A stretch of 64,000 bases of DNA from CBDFNN01 sp965250215 (GTDB lineage Bacteria; Bacteroidota; Rhodothermia; Rhodothermales; DATKEJ01). A model generated the notes under the pieces. That model was not told the origin of the DNA. It made no database searches and was given only the letters and a program-made list of their open reading frames with translations. The stretch covers positions 1,488,001-1,552,000 of the forward strand of contig CBDFNN010000004.1 in assembly GCA_965250215.1 (NCBI GenBank), written 5' to 3'. The position numbers and the translations under genes were made by a program. Positions within the stretch are counted from its first letter, which is position 1. The number at the start of each line of letters is the position of its first letter. Positions 17,881-25,511 of the stretch are shown here, piece after piece.

Positions 17881-18345
17881 CTACTCCCAGTTAGCAGCGT
17901 TCACCTTCGTAATATCTGGATCGAGGGTTCCGATCGCATCATCCGAATCGGGATCCTTGAGCTCATAGATTTTTACTCTAGAGGTGTCATTAATTGCGTA
18001 TAAAAACTTTTTGCCGGTTCGAGGCGAGAATATCAGTGAGTCCATACTGAATCCGTTACCGAAAAGACTATCGGATTTTGCCCGAACGAAGTCGTTCGTT
18101 TTCGCGAATATCAAAAGCGAATCGATACTTGAAGGGAATGTCTCGTTAGCTTGCTGATAGTAGCGAAGTGAGGTTCGAACATTATCCATTCGGCCACGAG
18201 TGAGTTCCGTCATCGCCTTCTGCTCTTTGATTTTATTGTAAGGCTCCGTGATCGCAAGGTACAAATAGTAGCAGAGTCCAAGAGCCACAACTGCCAGTAG
18301 CAGTTGAGTTAGAATGTTTCCTGCACTTCTTTCTGAAGTCGCCAT
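17881..18345 (-). CDS. Single-pass membrane protein resembling a pseudopilin (GspG-like), function unknown
   Basis: This 154-residue protein has one N-terminal membrane helix (residues about 11-31), then a long polar helix, then the segment RTSLRYYQQANETFPSSIDSL. That segment matches the pattern of major pseudopilins, where a helix leads into a YPtt..GL loop. The prepilin-peptidase site (Gly then FTLxE) is absent, so it would be anchored rather than processed by the classical route. It is first in the minus-strand series with the PilM-like gene. No pilB, pilC or secretin gene is in the window. Confidence 0.55.
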   Translation of the reverse strand: MATSERSAGNILTQLLLAVVALGLCYYLYLAITEPYNKIKEQKAMTELTRGRMDNVRTSLRYYQQANETFPSSIDSLLIFAKTNDFVRAKSDSLFGNGFSMDSLIFSPRTGKKFLYAINDTSRVKIYELKDPDSDDAIGTLDPDITKVNAANWE

Positions 18346-18979
18346 AGGATGTGTTTTCCCTGATTGATGGATGAAAATTCAATTATAGTCCGTAATACCT
18401 TCGGGCAGAGGGCATCAGTCTAGACCGAGTCAAAATAGGTGACTACCAAAGTTTTTGCAAACCATCACACAAATGGAAAGAATGATTGATTGGCGACCTA
18501 TATATGATAGGCTTTCAATTTAGGGACCCTCAGAAATTCGCTTAGTTGCCCGCTCCTCAAATCTTAGAATCTGACGAAGGTTTTTGACCCACAGCTACCA
18601 ACCAATCAGCAAGCATTTCTAAATGCTTCAATCCAATCCTGGCTCCAAAATGAACGCCTTTTTTACATTTGAAAAATTTGCGCGGGCTAAAATCGTTTGG
18701 ATGCAGAACTAGTTAGGATTGAAAGCGATTTCCATTCAGTATCTGTTACATCAGAAACGCAAGAGGCAATACAGGTTGGAAGAACTGGTTTTTGAGAACT
18801 CAACAGACGATTACCGAGACCGTGCATTTAAGTTAGCAATAAAGGCTTTTGAAATCATTTCTTGTTCCCCAGCAAATAGCACCATTCGTCGTCACAGCAA
18901 GCTAGTTCAGCAACGTTAAACGATTTGGAGAGTTGTATCATTTCAAACTAATTGGATTGACAGTCTAACTCTTCGTTCG
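18346..18979. other. 634-base intergenic region between divergent transcripts
   Basis: This region separates the minus-strand pseudopilin-like gene from plus-strand pdxJ and should hold both promoters. I see a short inverted repeat CCTAT/ATAGG at 18497-18511 and a TTGACA hexamer at 18957, which is too close to the pdxJ start to serve as its -35 element. A 66-codon open frame at 18719-18919 has a TTG start, no ribosome site and no recognisable family. No tRNA, RNase P or tmRNA signature was found. Confidence 0.5.
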
Positions 18980-19714
18980 ATGACCCCAGATCTACTTGTT
19001 AATATTGATCACGTCGCGACTCTCCGAAATGCTCGGAAAGAACAAATCCCAGACCCATTAGCTGTGGCTAAGGAATGCCTTGATCATGGAGCTGCCGGTA
19101 TTGTATATCACCTTCGAGAAGATCGCCGACATATTATCGATGAAGACGTAAGACGTCTCTCGGCGGAACTGGATTGCAAGCAGGATTTCGAATTATCGAT
19201 TGCGAAGGAAATTGTTGATTTCTGTTGCGAGATAAAACCCAATCTAGCAACCTTGGTGCCTGAAAAGAGAGAAGAAATAACGACTGAAGGCGGGCTTGAT
19301 CTCCGAAACCAAACAGAACGGCTCTCCGATGCAGTCAAGCAGTTAAAGGACAATAATATTACTGTCTCGTTCTTCATGGATCCAAATCTCGACCAGATCA
19401 AAATGGCCAAAGACCTTGGTGCGGATTGTATAGAGTTACATACCGGTAACTATGCCAATGGCCTCACCGATGCCGAGAGAGTGGAAGAGTTAGCGAGATT
19501 GTCGAGCGCGGCCAAACTGAGCAATGAACTTGGTATGCGAGTCCATGCCGGCCACGGTTTAGACCTTCAAAATTATCAAGCCTTCGCCCACGCTGTCCCT
19601 GAATTGAAAGAAGTCTCAATTGGATTCTATCTGATAGCACGCTCAGTTTTCGTAGGAATTGGAACGGCTGTATCAGAAATGCTAAAGGCAATGAGAATTG
19701 CTCACTTGTCCTGA
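18980..19714 (+). CDS. pdxJ: Pyridoxine 5'-phosphate synthase
   Basis: This 244-residue TIM-barrel enzyme condenses 3-amino-1-hydroxyacetone 1-phosphate with 1-deoxyxylulose 5-phosphate to form pyridoxine 5'-phosphate. Family landmarks are LLVNIDHVATLRNAR at the N-terminus (phosphate-site residues), YHLREDRRHI near residue 41, the catalytic Glu in the LATLVPE segment near residue 70, and IELHTGNYA near residue 155. The stop overlaps the era start by one base (TGATG), so the two are co-translated. pdxB, in the same DXP-dependent B6 pathway, is convergent immediately downstream of era. Confidence 0.97.
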   Translation: MTPDLLVNIDHVATLRNARKEQIPDPLAVAKECLDHGAAGIVYHLREDRRHIIDEDVRRLSAELDCKQDFELSIAKEIVDFCCEIKPNLATLVPEKREEITTEGGLDLRNQTERLSDAVKQLKDNNITVSFFMDPNLDQIKMAKDLGADCIELHTGNYANGLTDAERVEELARLSSAAKLSNELGMRVHAGHGLDLQNYQAFAHAVPELKEVSIGFYLIARSVFVGIGTAVSEMLKAMRIAHLS

Positions 19715-20607
19715 TGGACCTGTCCATATATAAGTGCGGCTATGTCTCGATTGTCGGTCGGCCCAACGCAGGGAAAAGCACACTGATAAATGCTATACTT
19801 GGTGCCAAGCTATCGATCGTTAATAAAAAGCCGCAGACTACGCGCGATCGCATTTTGGGAATTCTGTCTGAGGAAAATTTGCAAGTGATCTTTTTGGACA
19901 CACCAGGTGTCTTGGATCCGAAGTATGGCCTTCACAAATCGATGATGAAAAATGTTCAGCGGGCACTCAGAGACGCTGACCTAAATCTTCTGGTCATCGA
20001 TCCGATTTCGAAAGACAAATTAGACCTTCCAATTTTGCAGACGGTGCTCGAGAGAAACACAATATTGGTGGTCAATAAAGTAGACCTTCTCAATGCAGAG
20101 CAGTTGGAAGAATGGAAGGCTTCAAATGCATCTCTCCTGAGTGGACATCACGAAGTCTTCTATATATCTGCATTGGAAAAAGAAGGAATTGGAGATTTAC
20201 TTGAAGCCGTCAAGCTCCATTTGCCCTTTTCACCGCCCTTCTATCCGGAAGATATCCTTAGCGAGCATCCGGAGAGATTCTTTGTATCAGAAATAATTCG
20301 CGAGAAAATTCTTGACCAATTTTATCAGGAAGTACCTTACTCAACGCATGTCCAGATTGTGAACTTTAATGAGAATCCAGATGGGAAAGACCTTATTGAC
20401 GCCGAGATAATTGTTGAGCGACAAACACAAAAGGGAATTCTCTTGGGAAAAGGTGGAGCCTCTATCAAAGCACTAGGGCAAGAAGCAAGAAAGGACATAG
20501 AGGAATTTCTAGGCCGAAATGTATACCTAAGACTATTCGTCAAGGTCAGAAAGGATTGGAGGAATAGCGATGGTTTTCTAAAGAGTTTCGGCTTTCCAAC
20601 TCGATAG
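19714..20607 (+). CDS. era: GTPase Era
   Basis: This 297-residue GTPase binds 16S rRNA and acts in 30S assembly. The G1 motif GRPNAGKS is at residues 15-22, G3 DTPG follows, and G4 NKVD is near residue 121. The C-terminal KH domain is recognisable from IIVERQTQKGILLGKGG and the closing VKVRKDWR. Length and domain order are normal. Its ATG reuses the last base of the pdxJ stop codon. Confidence 0.97.
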   Translation: MDLSIYKCGYVSIVGRPNAGKSTLINAILGAKLSIVNKKPQTTRDRILGILSEENLQVIFLDTPGVLDPKYGLHKSMMKNVQRALRDADLNLLVIDPISKDKLDLPILQTVLERNTILVVNKVDLLNAEQLEEWKASNASLLSGHHEVFYISALEKEGIGDLLEAVKLHLPFSPPFYPEDILSEHPERFFVSEIIREKILDQFYQEVPYSTHVQIVNFNENPDGKDLIDAEIIVERQTQKGILLGKGGASIKALGQEARKDIEEFLGRNVYLRLFVKVRKDWRNSDGFLKSFGFPTR

Positions 20608-20643
20608 ATTTCGTCTGGGAGCCATCCCGCGTGATTGACAGCA

Positions 20644-21774
20644 TCACTTCTTTAGGTTTACTGAGAATCCGAAGTTTGATATCTCTTTTGCCAAAATCTC
20701 AGATTGGCACCCAATAACCTGAGATTGGAAATCGTGTCGGATCTTGTATTCACTCCTAAATATCCGGAATTTATTGGTAGGAGAATTTGAGAGAAGACTT
20801 TTTCTCAAGGCTCTGTCATCATCCAATAAGCCAAAGGCATCTCTGACAAAATGAAAAATTTGTCTGGTAGTTTCTGGAGCTGGGATCTCCTTCACTGGCC
20901 AATTATCTTCTATATATCGAGGAATATTCCATTCCGACTTGGTTTCGCATATTTTCTCAAGTTGACGGACTAATGCAATGGTGCCACCGAGTTTGCCCTC
21001 AATGGAGTGACCTGCTATATGTGCCGTAGCGATATCAACGATGTCTACAATCTCCGAATCGATCCTCGGCTCGTTTTCCCAAACATCAAGGCCAAGCATA
21101 TTCATTTGAGCATTTTTGAGGGCTAATTCTGAAATTACACCTCCACGGCAGGAGCTTATCAGCCAAGATTTTGATCCGAGAATCGACAATTCCTTGGGAC
21201 CAATCATTTGGTGGGTTTTGTGTGTTCCGGTCGAGGTCAAAGGGACATGTAGACTGACGATATCTGATCGAACAAGCAACTCATCCAGATCGATGAAAAT
21301 ATCAGACCCTGGCGTATTTTCTTCCTTCAGCGGTGGATCACACACTAGTACTTCCGCGCCCAACATTTCAAGGCGATTGAGCAATCTACTGCCAATCTGT
21401 CCACAGCCAACGATTCCGACCGTTTTTGATCGAAAATCTGTCTCCTTTTTGATCGCGAAATCGCATAGACAAGCCAGGACAAAATCGACCACACTTTCCG
21501 CATTGCACCCAGGCGCATTCGACCAGCGAATTCCGGCTTCATTAAGCGCCGCAACATCAAAATGGTCAAACCCCGCCGATGCGGTGCCGACAAATTGGAG
21601 CTGACTATTCTGGATATTTTCTTTGCTTACGGGACATTGGGACCTGACAAGAAGGACATCGATTTGCGACCAAGACATTTCATTGATAGCGACAGCCGAT
21701 CTCAGCTCAAGGTCTCCAAACATGGCAAACGCTTCTTCGGCTCCCAATATCATATCGTCGCAAACTATTCTCAT
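20644..21774 (-). CDS. pdxB: Erythronate-4-phosphate dehydrogenase
   Basis: This 376-residue member of the D-2-hydroxyacid dehydrogenase family performs the second step of the DXP-dependent vitamin B6 route. It carries the NAD-binding GCGQIGSRLL motif, the catalytic segment ISSCRGGVISE, and the His of TAHIAGHSIEGK, which is typical of PdxB. I chose the ATG at 21774, giving MRIVCDDM and preceded by a GGAAG Shine-Dalgarno-like site at good spacing. An upstream extension to 21876 would add 34 residues with no family match. It converges on era and completes a pdx pair with pdxJ. Confidence 0.93.
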   Translation of the reverse strand: MRIVCDDMILGAEEAFAMFGDLELRSAVAINEMSWSQIDVLLVRSQCPVSKENIQNSQLQFVGTASAGFDHFDVAALNEAGIRWSNAPGCNAESVVDFVLACLCDFAIKKETDFRSKTVGIVGCGQIGSRLLNRLEMLGAEVLVCDPPLKEENTPGSDIFIDLDELLVRSDIVSLHVPLTSTGTHKTHQMIGPKELSILGSKSWLISSCRGGVISELALKNAQMNMLGLDVWENEPRIDSEIVDIVDIATAHIAGHSIEGKLGGTIALVRQLEKICETKSEWNIPRYIEDNWPVKEIPAPETTRQIFHFVRDAFGLLDDDRALRKSLLSNSPTNKFRIFRSEYKIRHDFQSQVIGCQSEILAKEISNFGFSVNLKK

Positions 21775-22005
21775 TCTGACTTCCGATTTTGCATGGATTA
21801 AAATTGTTGAATGACAAAGAGGGAGGCGAGATTCCTTATTGAATCGAAGACTTTCGATCTGCGAGCCTAGGAACAAGGAAAATAGGCCTACGTCTCACCT
21901 CGGCCTTCTGGAGCAAACTGGGCACCGCAATTTCTAGCCAATCAGCGCTTGTATGAAGTCATTGAGTTTCTAAGCCCTAACCCGATATCCATTTCTCAAT
22001 CCAAG

Positions 22006-23373
22006 ATGATTTCTGCATCTGGCAAGTCCTTATCGCTGACTGGATTCTTTGCAATCCTACTACTCGTATTTCTTCAGTCATGCGACACTTTCCTTGGCGA
22101 TAGTGAACGTGACTTATTAAACAAAGACTTGGAATCACTTGTCCTTGAGGCCACTGATGGAGTGGGGAAGTCGGCCTTGATATCCTTCGACGATTCAGAG
22201 ATCTCTCAAATTCCGGCCGATCCCAAGAATCCTCTTTCTCCAAGTAAAATCGAATTGGGAAAATTTCTTTTTCACGATACTCGTCTCGGTCATAATAGTC
22301 TACTAGAGGAAGGCCAATACTCCTATTCTTGTGCGTCTTGTCATCATCAATTGGCAGGCTTTCAAGCCGGTATAAGACAGGGTATCGGCGAAGGGGGTTT
22401 GGGATTTGGTACCATTGGAGAACTCCGACGGAGGAATCCCGAATATCACGAAGATGACATAAGTGTCGGATATGTTCGAGCACCTTCCATTCTGAACGTC
22501 GCAACTCAAAGCCTTTTGGGTTGGGATGGTAGGTATGGATCGGGGGGTGAAAACGAGTCAACTGTTGACCGATGGCGTGGGGCCGGTGTTGAGTTGAACG
22601 CACTGGGATATGAAGCCGTAGAAACTCAGGCTATTGCGGCAATGTCCGAGTTTCGTCTAAGCGTAGAGGCCATTCGAGAAATCGCCTCTTATCAAGAGTT
22701 ATTTGGTCAATCGTTTCCAGAAAGAATTGAGTCGGAGCAGATAACTGACACTACAGCGGCATTAGCTATTGCCGCGTTTGAGCGAACTGTTGCTCCTAGC
22801 AAAGCTCCATTTCAGAAGTGGCTTCGTGGCGATCAACTTGCACTCTCGGGCGACCAATTGAAGGGGGCAATCCTGTTCTTTGGCAAAGCCAATTGTGCAA
22901 AGTGTCACATCGGACCGGGTTTAAGTGACGGGAAATTTCATGCCTTGGGGATGTCGGATTTGGAAGGCATTGGGGTAGTCGAGAATCCTAGCGTGCAAGA
23001 TGAGATTAGCTTGGGTAGGGGAGGGTTTAGTGGAAATGTTGAAGACAACTACAAATTCAAAACACCTCAGTTGTACAATTTAAAAGACCCACTTCTCTTT
23101 GGTCATGGCTCATCCTTCTTTGCTCTAAAGGAATTGCTTCGATATAAAAACCTTGCCCAGGCAGAAAATGACCAAGCTCGAGATCAACTTTCTCCTGACT
23201 TCTCTCCTCTAAGATTATCAACGGAAGAGATTGACCATCTAGTTAGCTTTCTGGGTGGTGCTTTGAGAGACCCCAAACTTATTCGTTTCTCAACCAAAAC
23301 AGTGCCGTCTGGCGACTGTGTGCCAAACAACGATATCAGAAGCAAAGAAGACCTCGACTGTCGGGTTTTTTAA
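22006..23373 (+). CDS. Dihaem cytochrome c peroxidase family lipoprotein (CCP/MauG type)
   Basis: This 455-residue protein has a lipoprotein signal: a hydrophobic stretch and lipobox FLQSC with Cys near residue 28. Two c-type haem motifs are visible, CASCHH near residue 115 and CAKCHI near residue 300, the classical arrangement of the low- and high-potential haem domains of bacterial cytochrome c peroxidases. Such proteins reduce hydrogen peroxide in the periplasm, or in MauG-like relatives oxidise a partner protein. I chose the ATG at 22006 because it begins the signal peptide directly; a TTG at 21949 would add 19 unlikely residues. Confidence 0.9.
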   Translation: MISASGKSLSLTGFFAILLLVFLQSCDTFLGDSERDLLNKDLESLVLEATDGVGKSALISFDDSEISQIPADPKNPLSPSKIELGKFLFHDTRLGHNSLLEEGQYSYSCASCHHQLAGFQAGIRQGIGEGGLGFGTIGELRRRNPEYHEDDISVGYVRAPSILNVATQSLLGWDGRYGSGGENESTVDRWRGAGVELNALGYEAVETQAIAAMSEFRLSVEAIREIASYQELFGQSFPERIESEQITDTTAALAIAAFERTVAPSKAPFQKWLRGDQLALSGDQLKGAILFFGKANCAKCHIGPGLSDGKFHALGMSDLEGIGVVENPSVQDEISLGRGGFSGNVEDNYKFKTPQLYNLKDPLLFGHGSSFFALKELLRYKNLAQAENDQARDQLSPDFSPLRLSTEEIDHLVSFLGGALRDPKLIRFSTKTVPSGDCVPNNDIRSKEDLDCRVF

Positions 23374-23397
23374 GTGTCTGTGAAACCAGACGTTTTT
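23374..23397 (+). terminator. Possible intrinsic terminator after the peroxidase gene
   Basis: A five-base stem (GTCTG/CAGAC, extendable by one wobble pair) with a six-base loop is followed by TTTTT, starting two bases after the peroxidase stop codon. The stem is short, so efficiency is uncertain. Confidence 0.45.
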
Positions 23398-23698
23398 GAG
23401 GTTTACAATGGCCCAATTCTTCTGTTTTGATCGCCTGATAAAAAAGTACAGTAACAAGGACAACAATGTGCCTTAATGGTGGTCGAATTTAGTCACATAA
23501 AGATCATTTGAATTGAATATCAACCTTCCACGAAGGCGATTCAAAGAAATGATGAAATAGATTGCTAAGTCTAATTATTACAAATAAATAGATCATTAAT
23601 TGAGCCTGAAACAATGGCAAAAAGGACTCGTAGAGCCGGTCAGTTCCAAATTGGAGCAGCAAACCTTGGGTTTGCGTCTTTTCACAAAAGAATAATTG
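23398..23698. other. Intergenic region upstream of the cell-wall hydrolase
   Basis: About 300 AT-rich bases with no coding frame I can support; a minus-strand open frame at 23504-23797 overlaps the hydrolase start and matches nothing. The hydrolase promoter is presumably here, but no clear hexamers stand out. Confidence 0.4.
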
Positions 23699-24328
23699 AT
23701 GGCACCTGCCAATAAAAATCATATAGCTTTTCACTTCATTGTTGTTTGCGCAATAATTTCGTCTGCCTTTGCAATAGACTCGAGTTTGACACCCCACCGA
23801 TCAAGCAAATCGAAGTCTGCCGAGGTGATCGTATCGGTTCCTGTTGATAGCTTAGAACTAACAGTGACCAACGAGGAGGAGCCTTTTCTCAATACGGAGG
23901 ATTACATCTGGCTTGCTCGATGTATTTACTCAGAAACTAAAAGACCACATGAGCAAAAGCTCGTTGCTTGGGTCGTTCGAAATAGACTAGAAACAAAGTA
24001 CAGAGGCAAAAGAACCTACAAAGATGTAATACTTGACCCCTTCCAGTTTAGTGCCTTCAATCCTGGCTACAAAGATTACGATCTTTACGTCAGGTTGAAC
24101 GAGTCTAGCAATCTGACAGGATGGCGGACTGCTCAAAAAATTGCGAAAGAAGTCATGAAGGCTGATTCGGGACAGCGTCCTTTCCCTATTAATACAAGAC
24201 ATTTTTATAGTGAGGTATCTATGATCAATGGTCTCTCTCCACACTGGACTGAAGATCAAAAACCTATCGAGATACCCAATGCGGAAATTCCTGAAGAGCG
24301 TTTTCGTTTCTATGCTGGTGTTATCTAA
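23699..24328 (+). CDS. Cell-wall hydrolase, SleB (Hydrolase_2) family
   Basis: This 209-residue protein has an N-terminal signal sequence (hydrophobic residues about 8-23, SAFA). The rest matches the SleB-like Hydrolase_2 domain: WLARCIYSETKRPHEQ with the catalytic-site Glu, VAWVVRNRLE, YKDVILDPFQFSAFN and the C-terminal HFYSEVSM stretch. Members cleave peptidoglycan glycan strands; in non-sporeformers they serve wall turnover in the periplasm. A TTG directly before the ATG at 23699 gives the same protein plus one residue. A strong terminator follows 15 bases after the stop. Confidence 0.85.
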   Translation: MAPANKNHIAFHFIVVCAIISSAFAIDSSLTPHRSSKSKSAEVIVSVPVDSLELTVTNEEEPFLNTEDYIWLARCIYSETKRPHEQKLVAWVVRNRLETKYRGKRTYKDVILDPFQFSAFNPGYKDYDLYVRLNESSNLTGWRTAQKIAKEVMKADSGQRPFPINTRHFYSEVSMINGLSPHWTEDQKPIEIPNAEIPEERFRFYAGVI

Positions 24329-24343
24329 AGAAGACAATTTCTG

Positions 24344-24380
24344 AAAAAAGCTCACGGCCTCTTGGCTGTGGGCTTTTTTT
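24344..24380 (+). terminator. Intrinsic terminator after the cell-wall hydrolase
   Basis: An eleven-base stem (AGCTCACGGCC with GGCTGTGGGCT, two G-U pairs, four-base loop) is flanked by a run of A on the left and seven T on the right. Confidence 0.85.
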
Positions 24381-24589
24381 GTAATTCGGTTTTTGACTAT
24401 TGCTATAGCTTGAACAGTCCACACCTTAGGAAGAACCTCTCATGGAAAGCCTTAGATGACTAATGGGATATGTTACTATTCTGCTCGTCAAAAGACCAAG
24501 AGAGCAAGTCTTCTAGGGGGAACGGATCAATGTATTTTCTGTTAATCCGTCCACTCTCACAGAATCAATTTCACTCCTTACTACTCTCT

Positions 24590-25429
24590 ATGTACGTACC
24601 TCGACAACAACGAATGCTCGACCAATATCTTCAAGAGATCGGTCAAATAGCATTGTTGAAGCCAGAGCAAGAAGTTGAATTAGCCAGACGCATTAAACAA
24701 GGTGATCAGGAAGCCTTGCACATGTTGACAAGGGCCAATTTGCGTTTCGTTGTCTCGGTTGCAAAGAAATATCAAGGCCAAGGACTTTCACTTGCTGACT
24801 TGATCAACGAAGGAAATTACGGCTTGATTAAAGCTGCACAAAGATTTGATGAGACGAGAGGGTTCAAATTTATCTCCTATGCCGTTTGGTGGATTAGACA
24901 AGCTATCCTCCAGGCACTGGCGGAGCAAAGCAGAGTGGTCCGGCTTCCGCTAAACAGGATTGGAACGATATCCAAGATTCGTAAGACAAGTGCTCTTCTT
25001 TCACAAAAACACGAACGAGCTCCAAATCATCAAGAACTCGCTGATGCGCTAGAGTTGGATGTCGATAAGATTCAAGAAGCTCTTCAGCATACTGGAAGAC
25101 ATCTTTCAATGGATGCGCCTTTCAATGAAGATGATGACAACTCATTGTTGGATATTCTTCCGGATGACGACGAGACAGCTCCAGATGATACTCTCCTTGA
25201 TGAGTCTCTTAAAATCGATATCGAGCGAGCTTTGAGTCTACTGCATCCTCGAGAGGCGGAAATCACAAGATTATATTTTGGAATCGGTCGCGAGCATCCT
25301 CTCACACTTGAGGAAATTGGACAGCGCTTTAGTCTGACGCGAGAACGTGTAAGACAAATCAAAGAAAAGGCACTTAGAAAGCTTCGACAAAAGCACAGAA
25401 GAGACGAACTGCAAATCCATATTGGTTAA
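24590..25429 (+). CDS. rpoD: Primary-type RNA polymerase sigma factor, RpoD/SigA family (Bacteroidota form)
   Basis: I chose the ATG at 24590, giving 279 residues beginning YVPRQQRMLDQYLQEIG. This is the compact Bacteroidota-type housekeeping sigma factor, which lacks region 1.1. Region 1.2 opens the protein; region 2 has RFVVSVAKKYQGQGLSLADL and the -10-binding KFISYAVWWIRQAI; region 3 contains SKIRKTSAL; region 4 ends with the helix-turn-helix TLEEIGQRFSLTRERVRQI. An upstream frame to 24470 would add 40 residues with no family match. It is monocistronic, with terminators on both sides. Confidence 0.95.
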   Translation: MYVPRQQRMLDQYLQEIGQIALLKPEQEVELARRIKQGDQEALHMLTRANLRFVVSVAKKYQGQGLSLADLINEGNYGLIKAAQRFDETRGFKFISYAVWWIRQAILQALAEQSRVVRLPLNRIGTISKIRKTSALLSQKHERAPNHQELADALELDVDKIQEALQHTGRHLSMDAPFNEDDDNSLLDILPDDDETAPDDTLLDESLKIDIERALSLLHPREAEITRLYFGIGREHPLTLEEIGQRFSLTRERVRQIKEKALRKLRQKHRRDELQIHIG

Positions 25430-25463
25430 GCAGTCTTCTGTCGTCAGAGATCAGTCTTCAGAT

Positions 25464-25496
25464 AAAAAAGCCCGGAATTCATTTCTGGGCCTTTTT
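25464..25496. terminator. Bidirectional intrinsic terminator between rpoD and the convergent barrel gene
   Basis: An eight-base stem (GCCCGGAA/TTCTGGGC, one wobble pair, five-base loop) is flanked by AAAAA and TTTTT, so it can stop transcription from both rpoD and the convergent minus-strand gene that ends at 25512. Confidence 0.85.
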
Positions 25497-25511
25497 ATGA
25501 TCAATGACTTC

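Noticed and set aside
18719..18919. 66-codon plus-strand open frame in the long gap before pdxJ
   Set aside because: TTG start, no ribosome site, no family resemblance, and composition like the surrounding non-coding sequence.
21977..22603. 208-codon minus-strand frame opposite the peroxidase gene
   Set aside because: Antisense to a clear dihaem peroxidase with both haem motifs; no signature of its own.
23504..23797. 97-codon minus-strand frame
   Set aside because: It overlaps the start of the SleB-like hydrolase and shows no family signature.
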